From Rhytidiadelphus loreus (lineage: Eukaryota > Streptophyta > Bryopsida > Hypnales > Hylocomiaceae): 64,000 bases of DNA. Of this stretch, positions 1 through 11,400 are shown in pieces. A program made the translations under genes and the position numbers. The stretch spans positions 68,633,839 to 68,697,838 of the forward strand of contig OX344761.1 in assembly GCA_947034895.1 (NCBI GenBank), given 5' to 3'. Below the pieces are notes generated by a model. That model saw only the letters and a program-made list of their open reading frames with translations, made no database searches and was not told where the DNA came from. Within the stretch, counting starts at the first letter, position 1. Each line of letters starts with the position of its first letter.

Positions 1-113
1 GTCAAATGTTAGTTGTGAGACTAAGTTTGAGTTTACCACAATTTTCTCATTTCTGTGGCACCTGCGTCCAAAATCTTTAATGTGCGTTGGCTTGTTTAAA
101 TTGCTTCGTGCAG

Positions 114-967
114 GTTTATATCGCAACATTCTCATTGGGAATAGGTGCTATTCCATGGATTATCATGTCCGAGGTGAGTCCTTCATCGCATGTAGCGTCT
201 TTTAATGAATCGCAAGCAGGTAAGAGTCTCTTTGCATCTGCCTGTGTCATTTTATCTCATTTTAATACTCGTCATGGTTTAATGTACAGATCTTCCCAGC
301 ACACGTTAAGGGTGTAGCTGGAAGCATTGCAACTCTGATCAATTGGTTTTGCTCGTACGCTGTCACCATGATTTTCAACTACATGCTCCTTTGGAGCTCA
401 ACAGGTAAATCAGAAGTAGACTTAATAACATGCTGAGTAATTATTGTTGTCCTCTCATGTAACTAAAAATTTCCATTTCGTAGGTGGCGTAAAGAACAAA
501 TGAAATAGTTTCTGTGCTTTATAATCTCTCCCCTAAACAACGATTTAAGATCTAGAAAGTCTTGGTGTCCAATGAAAAGAGCTTTGTCGAGCAACAGTTA
601 CGTTGGGTCCTATCATCTAATTCTTATTTCTAGTATAATTGTGACGTGGTTGTGGAAATAGTGGCATTCTAAGATTGTCAAATATGATTTTCAATTTTTT
701 TCAATCTGTGAGGATTTTACTTATGATCATATGGAAAGACAGATATCAATACCTTCCTATTTGAGGTCGAGGCACTTGCTATTAGCCCATGTATTTGATC
801 TATGGAGTTGCTGGTGAAGGTAGCCCTCATTCATGGAAAACTTTGTATTTGCAGGTTCCTTTTGGATATTTGCTGCCGAATGCGTGGGTACAGTAGTCTT
901 TGTTGCATTGTATGTCCCAGAAACTCGCGGTCGCACACTTGAACAGATCGAAGCCTCCTTCAAGTGA
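114..967 (+). CDS. ERD6-like sugar transporter (MFS), last three exons
   Basis: The 3' end of a gene that begins outside the window. Exons are 114-173, 290-404 and 855-967 (TGA at 965-967). All introns are GT-AG and the reading frame is continuous (phase 0, then phase 1). The 95 visible codons cover the last transmembrane helices of a major facilitator sugar porter. Exon 1 carries [12 protein letters not shown], exon 2 [17 protein letters not shown], and exon 3 ends with the sugar-porter signature [16 protein letters not shown]. These match the C-terminus of plant ERD6-like monosaccharide/H+ symporters, which usually sit in the tonoplast; that location is family knowledge, not visible here. 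The protein stops directly after EASFK, as is usual for the family. No damage is seen. An alternative is another member of the same sugar-porter superfamily, but the PETKGRT-LEEI-ASF ending is typical of the ERD6 clade. Confidence 0.9.
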
Positions 968-1934
968 GTGCAAGCGATTACTGTACCGTACAATCCAGTC
1001 ATCAGCCACACTAGAAACTGCATCAGCAGCAACTGATTTATCAACACCTCTGCGAAGGCAGGAGGCGTTTCCAAGGAGAGGCAATGGGCCTATAAATCTG
1101 TTTTACATTTGATTATTTCTATACTTTCTTTTTATACTGCCGTTGCCTGGAAATGAAAGCAGCTGCAAGGTTAGAGAAAATTCTTTGGCTCTTGATCGAT
1201 GAGCCCTTTGTTTCTAGTTTTCCTATTTACTCAATTTTCTTAGTTTGAGATATTATATCTGAACCAAAAACCTCATTGAGCTGTGATACGTCTGGAAGCT
1301 GATGGCTGTCACTGAGTGTATTACTTACAGTATGTTCATGATCAATATAACTTACCCAGTCAAATTGGCTACTCGTAATCAGCTCTGATTGTGTGCATCA
1401 GGAATTCTTGCTGAAAACATACACCTTTGCTTAAAATGTACTAGTACTTGTACATGAGAACCGAGGTCCATTTTGAGTACATATATCATTAGCACTTTGA
1501 AAGTTTATAGTTTATTGATTTTATTTTGAAGGGGAGGAGGCTCTGCATTCACAAAAACTACTTTGAAGAAGTTTCAGTAACTATCTTAATTGAAAATTGA
1601 GCGTGTGCTACATGAATAGAGTCTCTTGTAGTGAAGTTGCTTGTTCATATGGTATCTAAAAAATATACGTGAAAAGATTCTAGTGAGACCCAACAAAAAT
1701 TAGATAATTTTTTTATAGGAATTTATTTTAGATGCTTATTAGGTTAGTTTTAGGGGTAGTACTATATTCACTAATACAATCAAGGGGTCAAGGTTTTGCA
1801 TTTGGCCATTTGTAAAGCAAATCTTTTCACTTGCTTAATCCCTAAAAGTACATGCATCCAAAAAGTGGATGTGCCTTAGTCAACCTTGATTGTAACTTTC
1901 AATATAGCCATTTTTTATATTTGATTTAAACTAA
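968..1934. other. 3' flank of sugar transporter, no gene seen
   Basis: It holds the presumed 3' UTR of the transporter followed by AT-rich DNA. No open frame with coding character was found. A short stretch at 1529-1563 (GAAGGGGAGGAGGCT and following) resembles 54262-54298, about 500 bp downstream of the kinase stop codon. Confidence 0.5.
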
Positions 1935-2352
1935 GGGCTACTTCACACTATGGTCATCCAAGTCGAGAGGCCATGGGATTGAGTGGCCAAACTTTGTTGA
2001 GAGTCCAAAGAAATGAGCAATAAATAATAGGAATTGGAGTTGTTGGCCAGCCTCCAAAGGCCAAGCCCAAAGTCCAAACTCTTGGTAATTAACTCCCACC
2101 TACTAATCTAATGGTTAAGATTTGTCGTAAGTTAAAGGCCTCTCAGTTGTAGTTTGGGCATCCATTTCTAGCCAACCCAAACTTCTTTTGAGAGTCCATT
2201 GCCATATAGGCAAGTTATTGCCATGTAGGTGATGGCCTTTAGACTTGTGCCTTCTAGTATGAAGGGTCGAGAAGCCAAACTTTTGGTTTCTTGAATTTTG
2301 ATTGGTGGAAACCCATAGCCTCTCAATGTTTGACCATAGTGTAAAGTGGCCC
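1935..2352. mobile_element. Tourist-like (PIF/Harbinger) MITE, 418 bp, TAA target duplication
   Basis: The left end GGGCTACTTCACACTATGG and the reverse complement of the right end, GGGCCACTTTACACTATGG, are near-identical. The similarity continues for about 45 bp (…GAGAGGCCATGGG / …GAGAGGCTATGGG). The element is flanked on both sides by TAA (1932-1934 and 2353-2355). A 3-bp TAA/TTA duplication with ends starting GGG is the hallmark of Tourist MITEs mobilised by PIF/Harbinger transposases. No coding capacity. The ends have diverged at a few positions, so it is not fresh. Confidence 0.85.
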
Positions 2353-2355
2353 TAA

Positions 2356-5300
2356 GAAAATGAAGCTTGATGAGATTTTATTTTACTTCATCTTGGAATT
2401 TTGAAAAAATCCAAAATTTAAAAGAATGAATTCAATTGCAAGCTCCATATATTAGAATTCAAATAATGCAAAACGTTGTATTTTTTATTCACATTTCATT
2501 TTCTAAGTATTTTGAATTTGAATTAAAAAATTAAGTTTTTAATTCTAACTTTAATTTATGGCAAAAATTTCAGATGATTCTAATATGTATTCTAATTGAT
2601 ATAATTTCATTTTCACATATAGCTTTAAAATATCACAATAATTTTATTTTTCAATCAATTTTTTTGAAAAAAACAAAACAAATTGAAAATACAAATTTCC
2701 ACTAGCCAAAAATGTCAAAATTTTATACATCAATTAAATAAAAGGATAAACCAATTGAGAAATTTTCACACTAATCTCCATTGTTACTTGTACCCCTTGA
2801 GAAAATTTCAAATAATTTGGATTGTTTTTTTTGTTCTTACTAATTTATTTTCAATTTTTGGAACAAATATGATAACAATTACAATTTTTCATGAAACAAA
2901 TTGAAATTTCTTGTACCAATGTTTGACTAATTGCTCAATGGATCTTGTCCTTAAAGGGCTAGTGCTATGTAATCTTGTTTAATAATGTAATTGTTAGTGA
3001 CATTGACATTTTGTGACAAGTGTTTTGTTACAACATTATACAAGTACATTCAAAATTCCTTAACCTATAAGTATTCACTAATCTAAGATAGTAGAATAAT
3101 TTAAAAAAAATCTAATGTATAATTGTAACCCTTCCAATATACCAATATCATTGATTTATATAGTGTTCATACTCTCCATTAATCAATGAAAGAGTATTAG
3201 ACACTTTCACACTTCTTGGATCCCTTATTATTACAATTGCATACAACTTTTTATCACATAATAATACTATATTAAGGAACCTATATTTAGAGCAAGGTCC
3301 ATTACCCATTAACTTCAATGGCGAACAAAGCATTTGATATTAGAGAAGGAGGTATCAAAGATGCCCAGATGTAATTTTTAACCAAAAAAAACATAAAGTT
3401 TTTACAATCAAAGTTTTTGGTTTCTACCAAATAATGAAAAATATATCAATTATAAAAATATATAACTTTTGTAAAGAAAATTATGCTTTTGAATATATAC
3501 CTAAATATATATCTAAAATCTCATCTTCTAATTTAACTTCAAGAAGTAGAGGTATTCAAATACTATTGCACTTAGATTTTGCCTTATAATAACCCCTTAG
3601 TCATGTAGAGGTAAATAGTCTAGATGACCCAAAACTACCCAAAACTAGATAATCACTTGGCCACTTCTTTAGGAATTGAAATCAATTGATTTAAGGAATT
3701 ATTTAAGGAATGTATTTTAATTTACAAACGAAAAAATAAATCATGCCCTAAATAATTAGATAGTAAAAGTGCATTAGTTATGATTCTCTCGATAATTTGT
3801 ATTAAAGAGGATTTGCCTAGATTAAAATTTGAAACTTTCATTGTCAACAACAGTGGTAGGGAGAAATTTTAAAAATTTTAAAAAATTAAAATTATTTTTA
3901 GTTTTAAAAATATATGCATATACAATATTTATTTATTTTGGGTGTCTCTATGAGTCTACAATTTTTCTTCCTTTGTCAACATTGATGGAATTTTCTTAAC
4001 ACATAAATTTGAAAAATCAATATCATTTTCAATAACAATTTTGAACTTGCAACATAATTATCAAAGGTTGTGCACACCAATATGAAGCCTTAGTTATAAT
4101 TAATTATAATTAATTTTATAATATATAAGTAGATAGTAAAAGTCACTATAATTAGATATCAACATTTGCAAGTAGAGTTTTATTTATTTTTCTTTGTGCA
4201 ACAATGTACTTCTCATGTGAAATGACCAACTACTATTTAAAGTTTAAGCCAATTATTCTTTTAACATGAGGAGAATTTTGTAACCTTTAATTTCAAAAGG
4301 ACCAGAGAATAGTTTGAATTTCCAAAATTGTACAATTATATTAGAAAATGGAACTTAGAATAATAATTTAATGATGAATTTCAAACATGAGTCCTAAAAT
4401 ATGATCTATAGATTATATTCATACAATTAAATCTATTGATACACCAAAAAATATTATTTTAAATAAAATTTAAAACCAAAAATTGAAATCCCTTTCTAAA
4501 ATTGATTATAGATTCAATATTTGTAATTCTCACACAATTTTTTTCCTCTTAGTTGAAAATGTTAAGTTCTAATTGTGGTAATCTTATAAGACTTTTATTT
4601 TATTTATTTATTCAATTTGGTTTTGAAGGGTCATTTTGAGAATTGAAAAAGGCTATTTGGGGGTCAAATATACTTATATCCCTTCAACTATATGTGTTGT
4701 AAATATAGATCGAGAACTAGAATCCAATGTTGAATATAAAATCTAATCCATATAAGACAACATAATAAATATACCGTCAAAGAATGAATTAAGAATCCTA
4801 TATACAATTCAAGTGTCTCTCACTCTACAATGGGAGAATCCAAGAGTGCAATCACAAGAAGAGCAACTCAAAACCTTACTATAAGGCTAAATTACCATAG
4901 CCATGTAAAAACCTTACAACAAGAGCTCTCTCAACATACCTCACAAAATTTACTTAGTATGCCAAGCCAAGGGAACCTTTCCATCCATATCCTCCAAACC
5001 CCAAGAGCTCAAAATTAAGTAAAAGTTTTGCTAATACAAACTCGTAATCTATGTGGCAAAATATCAACAAATGTGACATAGCCCTTGATGCCTTGTGACA
5101 TTTAGAAGATTTGAAAAGGAGAGTTGGAAAAATACATATCATACAAGTAGAAGAGAATTAACACAAGAATCTATTCAAATGGATGAAAAAAACCCAATTT
5201 TGTGTGCTCAAGATATGTTGGCATTCATATATTGTTTGAATTTTGAATATATGGTCATATAGGTGTCAAAAAATGGAGCCTATGGAATGTGTAATCAAAT

Positions 5301-5566
5301 TCTATAATTTTTTTTTCTTTATATGCTCTATTTTACAACAAAATATGAATGATTTTCTTACTTTATATTTCTAAACATGTCATCTAACACTTATAAAAAT
5401 ATTTTTTTTTTTGTGAAATTTGAAATTAATGTGATTTTTTTTTTTAAAAACTGAAGAAATTCATACCAAATAAGATATATATTTAAAAATTCTCAAAATT
5501 TCATAACATATGTATATTATAATGTGGAACAATGCATTGTAAACTTGATTTTTGTTTTGTTATGTA
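2356..5566. other. AT-rich intergenic DNA, nothing recognised
   Basis: Very AT-rich sequence with homopolymer runs. The open frames present are short and lack coding character on both strands. I saw no inverted-repeat borders or coding relics that I could defend. Confidence 0.5.
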
Positions 5567-6119
5567 CTTGGAGGGTCACTTAGAGTGTCTATTAGAAACC
5601 ACGTGCAAACAAAACTTTGGACCCCCTATATATTTTTTGAATTTTAAGTAAAAATAAATAAATAAAATATGAATAGATTTTCTTACTTTGAAATTTTAAG
5701 TTTTGAATTATTGATATTTTTATTTGTTAATAATAATTAGTTACAAGTAAAAAGATACACTATAGAATTGAAAAATAACTTTCACACCCCTATATTATAT
5801 AAGAAAAAAAATTCTCAAAAACAAACAAAAAATTCATAAAAATAACTCTTTATTGAAATCTCATTTTGAGTTGAATATTGATTCAATGGTCATCTAAATG
5901 TGTTCTCTATAATTTTTTGAGTTGAAAAACATGCCATTTTAGTTCATTTTCAACCTCTTCTAGAAATCATTTCATATTTTATTTGAGTTGGAAATTTTGG
6001 CAATAGAAACCTATAGTAATCATTAAAAAATGCTCAAAATTTTAGATTGAAATTATAATTTATTAGAAACCACTTGTTTGCACGATGTGTGTTGTAGTAG
6101 AACAAAGTGCACCCCCGAG
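5567..6119 (-). mobile_element. MITE copy, inverted relative to the one at 61797-62360
   Basis: About 553 bp. The reverse complement aligns along its whole length with 61797-62360, sharing for example TTTCACACCCCTATATTATA and the CCACGTGCAAAC ends. Its terminal repeats are decayed (GGAGGGTCACTTAGAGTG at the left, GTGCACCCCCGAG at the right) and no target duplication remains, so it is the older of the two copies. It has no coding capacity. It abuts a member of another dispersed repeat that starts near 6120. Confidence 0.7.
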
Positions 6120-6440
6120 ATTCTATAATTAAAAACATCAAGAGACCATGGAAGTAGGTCCAAAGTTCAAATTTAAACAAAATACGCAATTTTAGGGATT
6201 TTTCAAAATTTCAAAATTTCAAATAGAAACTAACTTTATAAACTTCATTCATTAGTTGGGCTCAAATTCAAATAAATCCATTTTTATAGCTAAAATTCAA
6301 GAGCAAGAAGCTATAAGCTGCCAAAACACAATAAATATCTTAGTTTTATGATCCGTGGATAAAACATCTACTTCTTCTACTTTTGTTGAAGAAATAAGAA
6401 TACCTCATTCATTTGAAGGACTTTCCTCCAATGTCACCAA
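6120..6440 (+). repeat. Dispersed repeat, copy 1 (partner 26860-27200)
   Basis: The sequence from AGACCATGG through GATTTTTCAAAATTTC, TTAGTTGGGCTCAA and ATTTTTATAGCTAAAATTCA recurs in the same orientation and order near 26880-27060. It is probably a fragment of a larger retroelement or other repeat. No coding frame is left and the borders are approximate. Confidence 0.5.
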
Positions 6441-7329
6441 TTGCACTCAAGGAACTCTTTCAGAACAATTGGATGAGAAATTATTATACTTCTAAATATT
6501 CCTTGTATGAAATCATTCATAAGCTATTTTCCTTAGCTCTTGCAGGTGCTCCATGGTTAAGAATGTTATGAAAGGTGAGGTGGTAGAGATTGGAAATGCA
6601 CTAAGAATGCTATGGAAAGTCATCATTTGAGTTTTTTCAAAGTGGTCATTTTCAAGAATATTGTGAAAAGAGAACATGTCCTTTCTAAATATTTTCTCTT
6701 TGCTATCATTCTTTACATGGCACTTTTTAGAATGGAAAACAAAAACAAAAACACTTTGACCCCTTTTTTGTTTGAAGGAGGTTGAAGCCATAGCCACTTC
6801 TAAACAAAAATCATCTTTAGTGGTGTCTTTGCCACTAACATAGCAAACTACAGTAATGCAAGAAGATATTGGTATTCAAAATTGAATTGTGAAAACTAAT
6901 ATTTTCTAATCCTTTTTATGGCATGATAGTTGTTTCTCTTAAAAATCAGGCCATCTTTTTTAAAAACAAGGTATTTCATTTTCCTATTTGCTTACAATGA
7001 AGACCATAATTCCTAAGATCAAGGTCTATATTCTTTAATTCCAAGATACCCCACTATGTCCATTTCACAACTTAAGTTGTGCTACAATGAGGCACAATGA
7101 CACTACCACAAAAAAAAAGATTGCCACCCAAATCGCAAATTGTGACAAAATTTATATTCTCTAGTATGTTTCATGACATGGTTGATTCTCCTAAATATAA
7201 ACTATTTTATTTATTTATTGAGAACAAGGTTATCATTTTCCTTATTCTTCACAATGAAGGACACTCCCAAGATCAAGACCTATATTTTTGAATAGTTGGA
7301 TTTCAACATACATTCCCCAACTACACTTG
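6441..7329. other. Intergenic, nothing recognised
   Basis: AT-rich DNA with only short open frames on either strand and no family resemblance. Confidence 0.45.
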
Positions 7330-7483
7330 TTTGTCCTAATAGAAAAGAGCGGGGGGAATAATATCACCTTGAAAATTAGTGTCACCATAAAATTTTACTT
7401 TTGTGAAAATTGGTAATATTTTAACCAGCACTAATTCAGAGTGACTTTGATAAATTAGTGTCGCACGCACTATTAGGACAAAT
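7330..7483. mobile_element. Small inverted-repeat element, 154 bp
   Basis: It is bounded by TTTGTCCTAATAG and its exact reverse complement CTATTAGGACAAA (13 bp). Inside, short stretches such as ATTAGTGTC also recur. No clear target duplication is visible. It lies directly upstream of the GC-rich leader of the CCR4 gene and so could form part of its promoter region. The superfamily is not known. Confidence 0.5.
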
Positions 7484-8497
7484 CGGTGTATCTATGATAA
7501 GTTGGGCTGCAAAGAGGCACGGTGATAGGGCGAAAGAATGACCACGAGAATCCCCGCCTCATGACCAGGCGGCCGAGCTCAGTGGAAGCGCAGCTCCGCA
7601 GCCTGTCCTCTGTCCTTCATCCGCCATCGCCCTTCCTCTCCTTTCCCCTTTTCCTTCCCTCAGTCTTCATCTCGCCGTCTTCCGTCGCAAATCGCATCGC
7701 ACCAGCTTCTCCGTCGTCTCTTCCCGCTCATTTTGGTATTCGAATCGTCTCCTCTCGTGCTTCCTGCCGCCCGCACGCTCTTTTTGACTCCGTCCTCAGA
7801 TAAATAGGGTTTCAGCTCTGCATGTGGTTTGATTCGAATATGGTTATGAACGATTGAGTCAGGGAACGACAGTTGCGAGGTTCTTTGCTAGAGGTAGAAC
7901 TTCAGTTTCGTTTGTGGTCGAGTGTTCTTTTTTTTTCCAGTTTTGGAGGTTTGAAAAAGTAGCTTCCGTTACTTTTAATAATGTTTGGCAATTTTTGCAC
8001 GCAGGTGAGGAGCGGGAGGACTGCGTTGTCCTCGTTGATTTTTTTCGAGAGTTTTGGCGGTGTTGCGTTTGGAAAGAGCTCGCATTGGAGTGTGTATGAT
8101 TGGAATGGGACGGTTTCGTCGAGAGTACAAGCGGCATCTTTGTCGTGGTTCCAGGTTTGGTCGTGCGTTTCGGTGACGAGTTTGAAGGACTGGTTTAGTG
8201 CCGGGACTGCGGAGCATTTCGAAATGGCAGTGAGGAGCTGGTGAATGCGAGCTCTCTAGGTCTTGATTTTGTGTCGATTCGAGCGCAAATTTGGTGGAGA
8301 GAAATTTTGTGAAGGGAGAGGTCGAAGAGAGGAAACGCTGGCGACCCGCACAGGGACCACCTGATGGCGGATCCGCCCCACGCGCATTCAATTTGTGGGT
8401 TGGAATTGAAAGGACTGGGCCGGCGAATTGCTGCGAAGAAGAGCGCCATCATCTCGAGCGGAGCTAGAGACAAGGGAGGGGGCGAAAAGGGGGAAGC
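7484..8497 (+). promoter_or_regulatory. GC-rich leader/promoter region of the CCR4 gene
   Basis: Base composition changes abruptly from AT-rich to GC-rich at about 7515. A long pyrimidine tract follows at 7600-7730, typical of plant transcription starts and leaders. Several upstream ATGs (for example 7538) lie before the main start at 8498. They could act as upstream open frames or be removed by a leader intron; CACGCAG at 7997-8003 is a possible acceptor. The exact transcription start cannot be read from sequence alone. Confidence 0.5.
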
Positions 8498-11400
8498 ATG
8501 CTGAGTGTGGTGCGGGTGCACCTCCCGACCGACATTCCGATCGTAGGATGCGAGTTGTCGGCGTACGTGTTGCTGCGTCGGGGGGACTCCAGCCTTTCCC
8601 CTGAAGATGTCACCGAGGCGTCGTCTACCGACGGCTATTTCCTTCAGTGTCGATGGTACTGGGTTTAAGATTCTTCGGTTTCTTGTTCTTTCTTGTTCTT
8701 ACTTTGGCTGGCAATCTAGAGGTCCTGGGACGGTATGAGTGTTGTATTTGTAGCGAATTAGGGTATTCTGTAGGATGCGATCGGTTGCGACCTCTCCGAT
8801 TTCGAGGATGGCGTTATGCTTTGCGTGTAATCTCTATGCAAGGAACTGAAAAATATGCTGTGTCGATTTTGTAATAGACAATTCTACAAATTTCATCTAA
8901 TAGGTGAATTAGGGTACGCTTTAGAATGCGATCGGTTGCGATTGTAATAATTTTTACAACGTATTTGTATCCACATTGGAAGCTAATCCATTTTGGTAAC
9001 TTTCAAAGGTATCTCTTTTGTTCCAGAATGTAGGGTATGATTTCTTCTTGTATTGGACATTTTGCTTCCTTTTCTGAAAATGGCTTGATAAATGATATAT
9101 TTCAACTGCAATAGTTATGGAAGCGGCCACCTTTGGCCATTCGGGCTCTTTGTGGGCAATGGGATTTTTCATGGATATATGGTGGACTGTGATGACGTCT
9201 AATATTGAATAAAGTCTCCTTGACGCCATTAAAAACAGGGTTGTCTGTATAGCTCTCCTCCTTCATAATACGCCCTTCGACGTAGTTTGCTAATGAGTGT
9301 CGTCTTTTGTTTGTCACCACAATACTTTTATTCAGTTGGACAGTTGTGTGATCTGTTTTGTTGTCTTCTTGCAATGAATAGGTTTCGACTACAGAGTGAG
9401 CAGAAGGTTCTAGTCTGCAGTGTACATCCATCGGAAGCTGCTACGCTGCAATGTGTGCAGTGCTTGAAGGCCAAGCTTGCGCAGTCGAAGAGCTTGCATT
9501 GCACGCAGAAGTGTTTCACTGACTCATGGCGACAGCACCTTATCATGCACCAGGAGGCCGCCGACAAGCGAGAAAACGGCGTCGAAGAGGATGAATCCCC
9601 GTTCTCGTTCAATTCGAATCCAGCCAAGACTCTGCGATCCCTGGATGGGAGTCTCGGTGGTGCTGCGACGTACACTGCTAATCACAGCAATGGTTCCGTG
9701 TTCTCGAGCCCTGTTCGTATGGCCTCCCACAACCACAACCAGGAAGCTGGTGATGTTTGGTGTGAGGTTGGTCAGGGTAAGACCTACACTCCGACAATGG
9801 AGGACGTGGGTCACATTCTGAAGATCGAGTGTGTGGCCATCGATGGCAGTACGGGTCGTCCTGCGGCCACTCCGCACCAGCGGCAAACCTCCCGTGTGAT
9901 CCCAGCCCCTTCTCCGACCCCTCGTCAGCTGATGTCGTTGAACTCGATGGATGGCATGGGTCCGGTGGAGTCCGATGGTCGCATGGCGTCTTCAGGGACG
10001 TTCACGGTGCTTTCTTACAATGTTCTTTCCGACCTGTATGCAACGAGTGAGCAGTACAGCTACTGTCCTCCTTGGGCATTGGCATGGACTTATCGTAGAC
10101 AAAATCTTTTGCGCGAGATTGTGGCGTACCGGGCGGATATCCTGTGTCTACAAGAGGTAAAGATCATTTCTGATTGGAAGTTAATACTCATTGACCTAGT
10201 CTTATGTATGCTTTTATATAAGCCTAGTGATAATCTGAGAACGAGTGCCCTTGAGCGTGACTATTCGCAAGTTATTTTTGGTTTATCTTCCTTATTTGTG
10301 TTCAGGTGCGAGGTTCATTACTGTCAGAAATAAGTAGGTAATTTTGGGGTGGTGCAGGGATTTGAATGGAATGCTGGGGTTTGGATGTGCAGGTGCAAAG
10401 TGATCATTATGAGGATTTTTATGCACCTGAGTTGGAGAAGCATGGTTACACTGGTGTTTACAAGAAGAAAACTGGCGAGGTAAGGTTCCATGAGCGACTG
10501 CTATCTGACGTTGTACATTCGACAAATTTCACGAACTTGTAGTTTGGGATTGCAACTTTATCTGTTTATGTTATACGTTTGAAGTTACAAAAACGCACTT
10601 TTAAGAATACATTGTAGCGTGCTCTTTTCTTCGATGTGGGAGGTTGTATTCTCAGTGATTCTTGTTCAAGGGCTGACCAGTTTTGGGTAATCTCAAGCAG
10701 ATTTATACAGGTTCTGTTTACGTCATCGATGGTTGCGCTACATTTTTCCGGCGGGATCGGTTCTCTTTGGTGAAGAAATATGAGGTGGGATACCAGATCT
10801 TGGATTTCACATTTTCCTCAGGCTTCTCAGTTAATGTTATTACATCTGACGTCCTACGAGATATGCATATTTTAATGTGGCTTTGTACGCCTGAATTCAT
10901 GATGCGTTCTAGGTGGATATGAAATTGTTTCCACCTGAATTCTATTAATTTCACAAAGTGATCTATCAAATAGGTTTCATTTAAAAATATGATGTATTTT
11001 CTTATCTATATGTTTGGATGTTAAATGTAGTTTTAAGAAACAATGGTTTTGACTGATGTTTTGTGTTACCGGTATATGATTTGATGTGGCAGGTGGAGTT
11101 CAATAAAGCTGCACAGTCTTTGTCCGAGGCTTTGGTACCAACAAACAAGAAGGCAGCTTTGAGTCGACTTTTAAAGGTCTTTATTTTCCATGTTGATGCG
11201 TTTTTGTTTTTATTCTTGCTATGAACCGTAATTTTCTCACCGTCTTTGACACTGTTGGTATACGTGGTTGCAGAATGCAAATTTACTAGTGCAGAAACCG
11301 CTGCCTGTGAAATTATTCTGCAAAATTTTCACTATGTGTCTTAATCATTGATGTGTGCAGAGTTTTCACACGTGAATTACGTTCCTTTTGTTACGCGCAG

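Noticed and set aside
8195..8521. Long overlapping minus-strand frames across the CCR4 leader
   Set aside because: They are shadows of GC-rich leader sequence opposite a confident plus-strand gene.
9524..9886. 120-codon minus-strand frame inside CCR4 exon 2
   Set aside because: It is antisense to a conserved coding exon and has no family resemblance.
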